A stretch of DNA of 6,267 nucleotides from Pseudomonadota bacterium (lineage in GTDB: Bacteria; Pseudomonadota; Alphaproteobacteria; Rhizobiales; Methyloligellaceae), in contig JADFHH010000105.1 in assembly GCA_022567275.1 (NCBI GenBank), positions 1 through 6,267 on the forward strand. The letters run 5' to 3'. Made by a program: the position numbers and the translations under genes. Shown one piece after another: positions 1-6,267 of this stretch; the first letter of the stretch is position 1, and each line of letters begins with the position of its first letter. Under the pieces are notes generated by a model. That model was given only the letters and a program-made list of their open reading frames with translations. It had not been told where the DNA came from and did no database searches.

Positions 1-2053
1 CGTGGTGATCGTCGATATCGACGAGGCAAGTCTGAACAGGCTCGGCCAGTGGCCCTGGCCGCGCACGATCATGGCGAAACTGATCGAGCAGATCGCGAAG
101 GGCGGCGCGGCGGCGATTGGATTGGATATCGTGTTCGCGGAACCGGACCGCACTTCGCCCCGCCTGTTCGCCGATATGCATCCAGATCTCAGCGATGCGG
201 CCCGCCAGGAGCTGCGCGAGGCGCCCGATCACGATGCGGTTCTGGCCGATGTCATACGCCGCACCCGCACGGTGCTCGGGCTCTCCGCATTCAATCCGCG
301 GCCCGGCGATACGCGAGCGATGCCCAGGCCCAAGGCTTCCTTCGCCACGCTGGGCGAGGATCCGGACCCCTGGCTTATCAAATATCCCGGCTTGCTGAGC
401 AATATCCCCGAGCTTGAAGATGCAGCCCGCGGGCGCGGAATGTTCACCGTGGTGCCCGACCCGGACGGGCTGGTGCGCCGGGTGCCCATCGTCATGATGG
501 CGGGCGGCGTCAGAATGCCCTCGCTCAATGCGGATATGCTGCGGGTGGCGACGCGTCAGACGACCTATGTCATCAAGACCGGCAAGGCGGGTGTGCAATC
601 GGTCGTGATAGGCGGGGTGGAAATCCCCACCGATGCCAATGCGCAGCTCTGGATTTACTTCTCGCCGCACGACCCCAAACGCTTTGTCTCCGCCGCCGAT
701 GTGCTGAGCGCCAAGGTACCGCCCCGGACCTTCGCCGGAAAGCTGGTGCTCATCGGCTCGTCGGCCAGCGGCCTGTTCGACGCGAAAGCAACCCCCGTCG
801 AACCGGTGATGCCCGGGGTCGAGCTGCACGCCCAGGCGCTGGAGAATATTTTGTCGCGCTCATTTCTCAAGCGGCCGGCCTATGCTGCCGGCGCGGAGCT
901 TTTCCTCGCCCTCGCGGTCGGTCTTGCCTTCATTATTCTGGCGCCAATCCTCGGCGCGCTCCCGGTTGCAGGGTTCGGCCTCGCCATTGCGGCTCTTGTG
1001 TCGGGCCTTTCCTGGTATCTGTTTACCCAGTCCGGCATCCTGCTGGATATCGTTTACCCGCTGATTAGCGGTTTCGCGGTGTTTATCACCATGGTGTTCG
1101 TGAATTATGCCCACGAAGAGGCGCAGCGCCGGCAAATCCGCGGCGCCTTCAGCCAGTATCTCTCACCCGACCTTGTGGCCCAGCTGGAAAAAGAACCGGA
1201 GCTGCTTGTGCTCGGCGGCGAGACCCGCGAGTTGAGCATTCTGTTCTCCGACGTGCGCGGCTTCACCAGCATTTCGGAAAGCTACAAGGACAACCCGCAA
1301 AAACTCACCGTCCTGCTCAACCGGCTGCTGACGCCGCTGTCCTACGCGGTACTGGAATTTGACGGCACCATCGATAAATATATGGGCGATTGCATCATGG
1401 CGTTCTGGAACGCCCCGCTCATTGACAAGGCCCACGCCGCACACTCCTGCGCTACGGCGCTGCGGATGATGGAGAGCCTGGAGATATTGAACGCCGAACG
1501 CGAGGTGGAAGCCAAGGAGGAGGACACGTCCTTCGTGCCCTTGCGCATCGGCGTCGGCATTAATACCGGTGAGTGCGTCGTGGGAAATATGGGATCGGAC
1601 ATGCGCTTCGATTATTCGGTGCTCGGCGACGCGGTGAACCTGGCCGCCCGGCTTGAGGGTCAGTCCGCGACTTACGGCGTGCCGATCATTCTGGGCTCGC
1701 GAACGGCCGGCCTCGTGAATGAAAAATTCGCTGTGCTGAAGCTCGATGCCATCAGGGTCAAGGGCAAGCGCGAGCCTGAGGTCGTCTATGCATTGCTTGG
1801 CGGACGCGAGCTGCTGGACGATGCCGGTTTCAAGACCCTGGAGAACCGCATGGCCGAACTGCTGAACGCCTACCGGGCATGCAAATGGCCAACCGCCAGC
1901 AAGCTGCTGAGGGCTTTGCGCAAAACCGATCTGGCGGCATCCGGTGTCGATCTCACTGGCTTGCTCGACCTTTACCAGAGCCGCATACGCGAATTCAGGA
2001 AAAACCCGCCAGCGAAAAACTGGGACGGCGTCTATACGATGACAACGAAATAA
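1..2053 (+). CDS. CHASE2-domain class III adenylate/guanylate cyclase, 5'-truncated by the window edge
   Basis: This is a membrane-bound sensor enzyme predicted to make cAMP (possibly cGMP) from the NTP in response to a signal sensed outside the cytoplasmic membrane. The frame is open to the left edge, so the GTG at position 2 is probably an internal valine and the first transmembrane helix is missing. Numbering from that GTG, residues 1 to about 290 form a CHASE2 sensor domain (start VVIVDIDEASLNRLGQWPWP, then GLDIVFAEPDR and the late motif KLVLIGSSASGLFD). Three hydrophobic helices follow at about 296-318, 320-342 and 347-369, then a short linker (QYLSPDLVAQL) and the catalytic domain at about 407-600. 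Seen there are the metal-binding aspartates D417 (FSDVRGFT) and D463 (DKYMGD), base-selecting K459 and S539, and the transition-state pair N546/R550 (DAVNLAAR). Lysine at 459 favours ATP. A tail of about 80 residues ends with PPAKNWDGVYTMTTK, a closing motif I recall from related CHASE2 cyclases. The gene ends in TAA, 23 bp from a convergent gene. Family assignment is firm; the stimulus is unknown. Confidence 0.93.
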   Translation, partial: VVIVDIDEASLNRLGQWPWPRTIMAKLIEQIAKGGAAAIGLDIVFAEPDRTSPRLFADMHPDLSDAARQELREAPDHDAVLADVIRRTRTVLGLSAFNPRPGDTRAMPRPKASFATLGEDPDPWLIKYPGLLSNIPELEDAARGRGMFTVVPDPDGLVRRVPIVMMAGGVRMPSLNADMLRVATRQTTYVIKTGKAGVQSVVIGGVEIPTDANAQLWIYFSPHDPKRFVSAADVLSAKVPPRTFAGKLVLIGSSASGLFDAKATPVEPVMPGVELHAQALENILSRSFLKRPAYAAGAELFLALAVGLAFIILAPILGALPVAGFGLAIAALVSGLSWYLFTQSGILLDIVYPLISGFAVFITMVFVNYAHEEAQRRQIRGAFSQYLSPDLVAQLEKEPELLVLGGETRELSILFSDVRGFTSISESYKDNPQKLTVLLNRLLTPLSYAVLEFDGTIDKYMGDCIMAFWNAPLIDKAHAAHSCATALRMMESLEILNAEREVEAKEEDTSFVPLRIGVGINTGECVVGNMGSDMRFDYSVLGDAVNLAARLEGQSATYGVPIILGSRTAGLVNEKFAVLKLDAIRVKGKREPEVVYALLGGRELLDDAGFKTLENRMAELLNAYRACKWPTASKLLRALRKTDLAASGVDLTGLLDLYQSRIREFRKNPPAKNWDGVYTMTTK

Positions 2054-2076
2054 TACCAGGGGTCGCGCTCAACGGC
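2054..2076. other. Short convergent intergenic gap between the cyclase and DUF4175 genes
   Basis: Only 23 bp separate the two stop codons. A 6-bp inverted repeat, AACGGC at 2071-2076 and GCCGTT at 2094-2099, spans the end of the minus-strand gene with a 17-nt spacer. It has no T-run on either side, so it is a poor Rho-independent terminator. I cannot point to a terminator for either gene. Transcripts probably run into one another or end by Rho. Confidence 0.4.
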
Positions 2077-4647
2077 CTAAAACTTCTGGATCAGCCGTTC
2101 CAGATAGTCGAGTTCAAGCATCGGACGTTTCGGCTCGCCGAGGCGTTTTCTGAGTTCATCGAGAATTTCGCGCGCGCGTTGAATGTCGATCTGGCCGGGA
2201 ATTTTCACCGATGTTCCGAAATCCGGGCCCTGGGTGCGCTCGGGCCGTCCGAACGGGTCCTTGTTGCCTTGCCTCCCCTGCCCCATGCGGCTGGCGAGCA
2301 ATTGCAACACCTGTTCGGCGAGAGACCGGGTGCCCTGGCGCATCCGGTCCAGCGCCAGTATTTGCTGCTGGGTCGCGCGGTCAAGTTTTTCGTTATCGAG
2401 TGCTTTCTCCGCCTCGCGCATGGCCCGTCCGGCGCCCTCAAGCTGACCGGGCGGGCGCGCGCCAAGGGTGCGCAGCTGCTCAAGCAACCCGTCGAGGCGG
2501 TCGCGGATGCCGCGCTGCCGGTCGGAAAACGCACCGTAGCGGCGTTCGCCACTGCCACGCCCGCGCCCTTTTTGTTCGCCTTCGCCTTCACCATCGCGCC
2601 TGCGCAATCCATTGCGCTCCGCCCGGCGCTGGCTTTCGAGCGCCTGCTTCTCCTGGCTTTCGCGCAGACGCTTCTCCTCGAAGGTTTCATCGAGCAGCTT
2701 CTGCTCGCGCTGGATAACCTCGCCCAGTCCCTGCAAACTATTCATCATCCGCCGGCTTTGCGAATTGGGATTGTCTTGCCCCATCTGCAGGCGCTGCATC
2801 ATTCCGCTGAGCTCATCCAGCAGCCGGCGCGCCATCTCCCGCGACCCGGTCCGGGCCAGATTTTCTATGTCGCGCAACATCCGCTCGATATCCTTGGCGG
2901 ACAATGTTTGCAGTGCCCCCAGCCCTTCGGGCATTTGCGCGAGAGTGCCCTGCTGGCGGGCCTTCTCCGCCATCGCTTGCAGGAAACGCTGAAGCGCCGC
3001 GCGCAACTGCTCGACCAGCCTCGCAATTTCGCTTTCCGAAGCGCCATTTTCCAGCGCCCGGCGCAACTCCTCTTGCGCCGTCTTGAGATCGGCCTCGGCG
3101 CGCGGCAGATCGCCATCTTCCACCCTGAGCGCCAGGTCCCAAAGCTGCGCCACCACGCTTTTCAGGCCCTCTTGCGTCTTGTCATGGCGCAGCCGCCAAC
3201 GCGCCGTGCGCAGCCCCAGATAGAGCGTCTTGTCATCGAAGAAATGTTCCGGCGCGATGGTCAGCGCTTCCAGCGCGCGCACTACCGGGGAGCGCTCATG
3301 CGGCGCGCGCACCAGCTTCTTGCGTTGCTCGACGATCGCCCTGGCCAGCGGCTTGGTGAATTTTCTTGCCGGCAGAACCATCTCATAGGGCGCGCTGCGG
3401 CCTTCCTGACCGGCCTGATCGCGCGCACTCAGAGTCATGATCACTGTCAGCCCGGCCCAGGGGTGCGCGGTCAGATCCTTGATGACGCGCGCCTCGGCCA
3501 GCTTGGTGTTGGCCCTTGGCAGGTTCAGCGGAAAGACCGGGGCTGCGAACAGTTTTGCAGCCGCATGCGTGTCCGGTGCGGAGAGCGCCGCGTTGTCCGG
3601 CAATGCAAAGCGCGCTTGCGCGCTCGCCACCCCGTAATCGTCCTGCACGCGAAAGCCGAACCGCAATGCGCCGCGCGGCGTGCGGCTTGGCTCCTCGCTC
3701 AAAACCACCACCGGCGGGGCATCCTTGATGATTTCGAACTGCCATGTGGCCTGTGCCGACCCGCGCGTCCCGACGGTGACGCTCATGGGCGTGTTGATGG
3801 CGATCTTGTATTCGGCGAACCCGTTTTCCTCTTGTCCCGCGTCAACTTTTCTGTTGCGGCCGGCTCCGTCGATGTTTACCCGCACACCCGGGAGCGCGCC
3901 ATGGCGTCCATTGATGCGTATCAGCAACAGGCTTTTTTCCGGCGTGGTCAGCTGGCGGATTTTTTGCCCGCCCGCCCCATCGGCCAGTACGATCGGGGGT
4001 TTGGCTGTGTAAAGCGGCGGGGTGACCCAGGCGTCGATTCGAAAGCGCGCCGCGACGTCCTGGGGGGACAGGCTGAAAGCGGAGGTAATGCGCTGCCACG
4101 TGACATCGCCCGACGCGGTAAAGCCGATGACCAGCAGCAGAAGCAATGCCGCGCGTAGCGCATAGGGGTCGGCGCGCCCAAGACGCGGATGCGGCCAGCC
4201 CGCGCTCAGCCTGGCGAGCAATAGCGCAAGCCGCTGCCTGTGAAGCGCCCATAATGCGCGCTGTTCGCCCGGCGCGCTTGGGTCAATCGCGTCCTCGAAC
4301 GATGTGGCTGGCCGGTGGGGCACGCCCGACATGACCTCCAGACGGCGCAAAGCTTCCTCGCGCCCGGGCCAGGCCACGCGCGCAAGCGGAACCAGAGAGG
4401 CAATCAGCGCAACGCCAAAGCCGATCAGCCCGGCCTTGTGAACGAGGGCGGGCAGCACATGCCATACTTGCGCCAATGTGAGAAGCAGGAAAGTGCCGGT
4501 CACCGCGAAGGGATACAGAAGCGCGCGCCATACCCGCTCGAACAGGATCATCGCTTGCGCAAGGCGCACCTTGCGGGTGAGCAGGCGCGGCGCATCTTTC
4601 AGCGGGTTCGGTGCGCGTAAGTCACGATTGTCCGGTGACTGATTCAT
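2077..4647 (-). CDS. TIGR02302/DUF4175 family membrane protein
   Basis: This is a large conserved protein of unknown biochemical function, known mainly from Alphaproteobacteria. The 856 residues are close to what I recall as usual for the family. Hydrophobic helices lie at about 46-62, 72-92 and 164-180, placing the N-terminal fifth in the cytoplasmic membrane. A region predicted to be soluble follows at about 200-430, probably beta-rich (WVTPPLYTAKPP, DDYGVASAQARF, LSARDQAGQEGRSAPYEMVLPARKF). The C-terminal half is highly charged and helical, likely coiled coil (about 510-565 and 640-680), with a low-complexity Gly/Glu/Arg stretch at about 683-703. The last 50 residues carry the family's closing block: KDPFGRP, then DFGTSVKIPGQIDIQRARE and LELDYLERLI. 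The ATG at 4647 is the first possible start, because an in-frame TAG lies just upstream (4660-4662 on the plus strand). No good Shine-Dalgarno precedes it. The gene is divergent from yqgE and convergent with the cyclase. Its complement carries a long shadow frame. Family call is strong; an envelope role is inferred only from topology. Confidence 0.92.
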   Translation of the reverse strand: MNQSPDNRDLRAPNPLKDAPRLLTRKVRLAQAMILFERVWRALLYPFAVTGTFLLLTLAQVWHVLPALVHKAGLIGFGVALIASLVPLARVAWPGREEALRRLEVMSGVPHRPATSFEDAIDPSAPGEQRALWALHRQRLALLLARLSAGWPHPRLGRADPYALRAALLLLLVIGFTASGDVTWQRITSAFSLSPQDVAARFRIDAWVTPPLYTAKPPIVLADGAGGQKIRQLTTPEKSLLLIRINGRHGALPGVRVNIDGAGRNRKVDAGQEENGFAEYKIAINTPMSVTVGTRGSAQATWQFEIIKDAPPVVVLSEEPSRTPRGALRFGFRVQDDYGVASAQARFALPDNAALSAPDTHAAAKLFAAPVFPLNLPRANTKLAEARVIKDLTAHPWAGLTVIMTLSARDQAGQEGRSAPYEMVLPARKFTKPLARAIVEQRKKLVRAPHERSPVVRALEALTIAPEHFFDDKTLYLGLRTARWRLRHDKTQEGLKSVVAQLWDLALRVEDGDLPRAEADLKTAQEELRRALENGASESEIARLVEQLRAALQRFLQAMAEKARQQGTLAQMPEGLGALQTLSAKDIERMLRDIENLARTGSREMARRLLDELSGMMQRLQMGQDNPNSQSRRMMNSLQGLGEVIQREQKLLDETFEEKRLRESQEKQALESQRRAERNGLRRRDGEGEGEQKGRGRGSGERRYGAFSDRQRGIRDRLDGLLEQLRTLGARPPGQLEGAGRAMREAEKALDNEKLDRATQQQILALDRMRQGTRSLAEQVLQLLASRMGQGRQGNKDPFGRPERTQGPDFGTSVKIPGQIDIQRAREILDELRKRLGEPKRPMLELDYLERLIQKF

Positions 4648-4815
4648 GGCGTTAACAGGCTAACACAGAGAATCCATCGGTTTCGAGCAATTTTCTCAAC
4701 CCGGTAAGGCATGTTAGCAGCGATTGAAGATCGTTTGGCATCACCACCGGGTGAACCCTGGGCGCGGGCGTGGACTTTGACTTTGGACTATTCTTTCCAG
4801 CGAGAAGGAGCTGCC
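4648..4815. promoter_or_regulatory. Divergent intergenic region, presumed promoters for the DUF4175 gene and yqgE
   Basis: About 168 bp lie between the two divergent start codons, and the part at about 4651-4700 is visibly more AT-rich than the coding sequence around it. Seen: a perfect 7-bp inverted repeat, GCTAACA at 4659-4665 and TGTTAGC at 4712-4718; an imperfect inverted repeat at 4679-4701 (GGTT-GAG against CTC-AACC); a minus-strand TTGAGA (complement of 4694-4699) resembling a -35 box; and on the plus strand a -35-like TTGACT at 4777-4782 inside a tandem GACTTT repeat (4773-4784). A TATTCT at 4789-4794 resembles a -10 box but is not correctly spaced from that -35. No complete -35/-10 pair is convincing on either strand. 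The promoter role follows from gene orientation more than from motifs. Confidence 0.5.
4805..4810 (+). promoter_or_regulatory. Shine-Dalgarno sequence for yqgE
   Basis: AAGGAG sits 5 nt before the GTG at 4816 and is the only strong ribosome-binding site near the 5' end of yqgE. It favours that GTG over the upstream ATG at 4711 and the downstream ATG at 4867, neither of which has a comparable, well-spaced site. Confidence 0.6.
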
Positions 4816-5490
4816 GTGAAATCATGGTATGCTACTGGCCTCTCATTTCACGAGTTTCCGCCTGTCATGCAGAACCGCCGTAATTTCGTATTTGTGTTGT
4901 TGATGGCCGTTGTTTGCCTTGGGCAACCCCCTGGCCTGGCCGGCAAAACGCCGGTCACGGAAAGCCCGCTCTATTTCGCCGGTGAGTTGCTCGTGGCATC
5001 CCCGGCAATTGGCGATCCCCGATTCAGAAAAAGCGTGATTTATCTGGTCAAACACAATGCCGAGGGCGCACACGGGCTTATCGTCAACAAGATTTACGGC
5101 AAGGAGCGGATTGCGAAGCTGATGCAAGGGTTCGGGATGGACCCTCAGAAAGCGACCGGAACCCTGAATGTGCATTTCGGCGGGCCGGTAAACCCGAGGG
5201 GCGCATTTATATTGCACACCAGCGACTATAAGAGCGCCAATTCCCGCAACGTCGGCGGCACGATCTCATTCACCACCGACATCGGCATTCTGCGTTCGAT
5301 CGCGGACGGCAACAGCCCGAGGCGCGTGCTGCTTGCTTTAGGGTATGCCGGCTGGAAAGCCGGGCAGCTCAGGTACGAAGTGGTCCGGGGCGATTGGTCC
5401 CTGGCGAGGGCAACTGAAGAGCGGGTCTTCGGCGACGGGCGCGGCGATGTTTGGGAACGCGTTGTCGGTTCCTCCCAGGTGCCGCTTTAG
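4816..5490 (+). CDS. yqgE: YqgE/AlgH (UPF0301) family protein with a predicted N-terminal signal peptide
   Basis: YqgE/AlgH proteins are small and widely conserved, and their molecular function is not settled; AlgH was named for an effect on alginate regulation in Pseudomonas. From the GTG start the product has 224 residues; from the ATG at 4867 it has 207, against about 187 in E. coli. Family blocks run the full length: FAGELLVASPAIGDPRF (54-70), SVIYLVKHNAEGAHGLIVN (73-91), HFGGPVNPRGAFILHT (120-135) and LALGYAGWKAGQL (173-185). Unlike the classical cytoplasmic form, the N-terminus looks like a Sec signal: R21-R22, a hydrophobic core at 24-36, then QPPGLAG with a plausible cut after Ala42. 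C34 lacks a proper lipobox (AVVC), so a lipoprotein is unlikely. GTG 4816 is chosen because of the well-spaced AAGGAG; ATG 4867 would give a more typical short n-region. An ATG at 4711 is open in frame but has a poorly placed ribosome site and adds unconserved residues. The gene is divergent from the DUF4175 gene. Family call is firm; start and export are inferred. Confidence 0.9.
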   Translation: MKSWYATGLSFHEFPPVMQNRRNFVFVLLMAVVCLGQPPGLAGKTPVTESPLYFAGELLVASPAIGDPRFRKSVIYLVKHNAEGAHGLIVNKIYGKERIAKLMQGFGMDPQKATGTLNVHFGGPVNPRGAFILHTSDYKSANSRNVGGTISFTTDIGILRSIADGNSPRRVLLALGYAGWKAGQLRYEVVRGDWSLARATEERVFGDGRGDVWERVVGSSQVPL

Positions 5491-5503
5491 GGTCCATAGC
5501 ACT
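5491..5503. other. 13-bp convergent gap between yqgE and the oxidoreductase gene
   Basis: The two stop codons are 13 bp apart. An imperfect inverted repeat (5479-5485 against 5508-5514, seven pairs including one G-U, about 22-nt loop) spans the junction. It has no T-run and a large loop, so I do not call it a terminator. Confidence 0.3.
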
Positions 5504-6267
5504 TCACGCGGTACGCCCCGCCTTGACCAGCCATGCAAGCGCCTTGTCCAGCGTTTCATGGGTGTCCGGCGCGGGGGGGTCGGTTTCCATCGCCTTCAGG
5601 GTCGCGGCATAGCGCTGCGCCAGCGCCGAGGTGACGGCGGCGTCGAAGCCGAGCGCGCGCAGTTGCGCAGCCGATTCCTCCACTTCGTGCATGCGCCGTC
5701 CGGCGTGCAAAATATGCGTCTTCATCATCATGCCCAGAAAATCAGCGATGGGTATCCGGTCGAGATCGCCCAGTATCTCGAACAGCCGTTCACGCACGCC
5801 GAGATGTTCCGCCGCCGTGAGGCTCTCGATAGCGAGGCATTCGAACCCCTTGACGATGACCGAGCGCAACAGCTTCAACGCGACCGCATCGCCCGGCTTT
5901 CCGCCCTCGAGAATGCTCACCTTGGCGCCCATAAGCTCGAAGGGCTTTCGGGCCTGCTCTGCTTGCGCGCCGGCGATCAACACCGGCGTGGCGCCACCGG
6001 TGAGCGCGATGCCGCCCATGATCGCCACATCGACGAAGCTGCGTCCTTCAGCGGCGAATGTCCGCGACGAGGCGCGCAAAGCGTCCGGCGCAGCGGTCGA
6101 GACGTCGAGATAGAGGCATTCCTCCCCCACAAAGGGAAGTGCGGCGGCGGCCGCCTCCGGGCTGGCCCGGCCGGGCACGGCGGCGATGGCGAAATCGCAG
6201 GCGCGCAACCAATCGCCAGGTTCGCCGTGCACCTCAAGGCCCAGTGCATCGTCCAGCGCGCGCGGCC
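5504..6267 (-). CDS. NAD(P)-dependent oxidoreductase, beta-hydroxyacid dehydrogenase superfamily with DUF1932-like C-terminus (N-terminus cut by the window edge)
   Basis: This is a soluble cytoplasmic enzyme of the 6-phosphogluconate / 3-hydroxyisobutyrate dehydrogenase superfamily, expected to oxidise a hydroxyacid or reduce the matching oxoacid with NAD(P). The substrate cannot be read from the sequence. About 253 residues are visible. The frame stays open to the right edge, so the GTG at 6232 is probably internal, and about 45-55 residues with the GxGxxG nucleotide-binding loop are missing. Counting from that GTG, the rest of the Rossmann domain is seen at about 11-110: CDFAIAAVPG, YLDVSTAAPDAL (the substrate-loop position) and FVDVAIMGGIALTGG. 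The interdomain helix follows with the probable catalytic lysine K120 in GDAVALKLLRSVIVKGFE, a form resembling DUF1932 proteins. The remaining helical domain includes ESLTAAEHLGV and MMMKTHILHAGRRMHEVEE, consistent with the all-helical substrate-binding half. The gene ends in TGA, 13 bp from yqgE and convergent with it. Superfamily is secure; the DUF1932 subfamily is likely. Confidence 0.85.
   Translation of the reverse strand, partial: PRALDDALGLEVHGEPGDWLRACDFAIAAVPGRASPEAAAAALPFVGEECLYLDVSTAAPDALRASSRTFAAEGRSFVDVAIMGGIALTGGATPVLIAGAQAEQARKPFELMGAKVSILEGGKPGDAVALKLLRSVIVKGFECLAIESLTAAEHLGVRERLFEILGDLDRIPIADFLGMMMKTHILHAGRRMHEVEESAAQLRALGFDAAVTSALAQRYAATLKAMETDPPAPDTHETLDKALAWLVKAGRTA

Noticed and set aside
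2071..2099. Inverted repeat AACGGC/GCCGTT as an intrinsic terminator
   Set aside because: The stem is only 6 bp, the loop is 17 nt, and there is no T-run on either strand.
1879..4158. A 759-codon open frame on the plus strand antisense to the DUF4175 gene
   Set aside because: Its codons are in exact register with the minus-strand codons, so it could be interrupted only by TTA, CTA or TCA in the real gene, and these are rare in high-GC genes. The product is rich in Leu, Ala, Arg and Pro with no recognisable domain, and it also overlaps the end of the cyclase.
4711..4815. Extension of yqgE to the upstream ATG at 4711
   Set aside because: The ribosome site lies too close to the ATG, and the added 35 residues resemble no YqgE sequence and would bury the signal peptide.
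4897..4926. Lipobox making YqgE a lipoprotein (cysteine at residue 34)
   Set aside because: The residues before the cysteine are AVV, lacking the small Gly/Ala/Ser required at -1, and the cysteine sits within the hydrophobic core rather than at its end.
5977..6249. Alternative minus-strand frame overlapping the oxidoreductase
   Set aside because: It is the same DNA as the dehydrogenase in another frame; only the dehydrogenase frame shows conserved motifs and remains open to the window edge.
1..6267. Mobile element, phage, toxin-antitoxin, CRISPR or defence system
   Set aside because: No transposase, integrase, nuclease, terminal repeats or repeat-spacer pattern was seen; all four genes belong to ordinary chromosomal families with similar base composition.

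Overview
The window is an ordinary-looking, gene-dense stretch of chromosome from a high-GC bacterium (about 60-65% GC by eye, strong G/C third-position bias). The best taxonomic pointer is the long minus-strand gene in the middle. It matches the TIGR02302/DUF4175 family, which I know mainly from Alphaproteobacteria, so an alphaproteobacterium is likely. The CHASE2-type cyclase and the signal-peptide-bearing YqgE fit that, but I cannot name a genus.

Layout, left to right: (1) positions 1-2053, plus strand, the 3' part of a membrane-bound CHASE2 sensor nucleotide cyclase whose start lies outside the window; (2) positions 2077-4647, minus strand, a complete 856-residue DUF4175 membrane protein, convergent with the cyclase across a 23-bp gap; (3) positions 4648-4815, a divergent intergenic region that should hold the promoters of the DUF4175 gene and of yqgE; (4) positions 4816-5490, plus strand, a YqgE/AlgH (UPF0301) family protein that appears to be exported; (5) positions 5504-6267, minus strand, the C-terminal part of an NAD(P)-dependent beta-hydroxyacid-dehydrogenase-type oxidoreductase with a DUF1932-like C-terminus, convergent with yqgE across a 13-bp gap and running off the right edge.

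Each gene points the opposite way from its neighbour, so no operon is visible inside the window and shared function cannot be argued from co-transcription. Three of the four products are predicted to be in or across the cytoplasmic membrane (cyclase, DUF4175 protein, YqgE). The fourth is a soluble metabolic enzyme.

I found no tRNA, rRNA, CRISPR array, insertion sequence, phage gene or convincing Rho-independent terminator. I did not find a clear new system. The points most worth following up are the predicted export of YqgE and its choice of start codon, the Lys/Ser specificity signature in the cyclase, and the AT-richer divergent control region.
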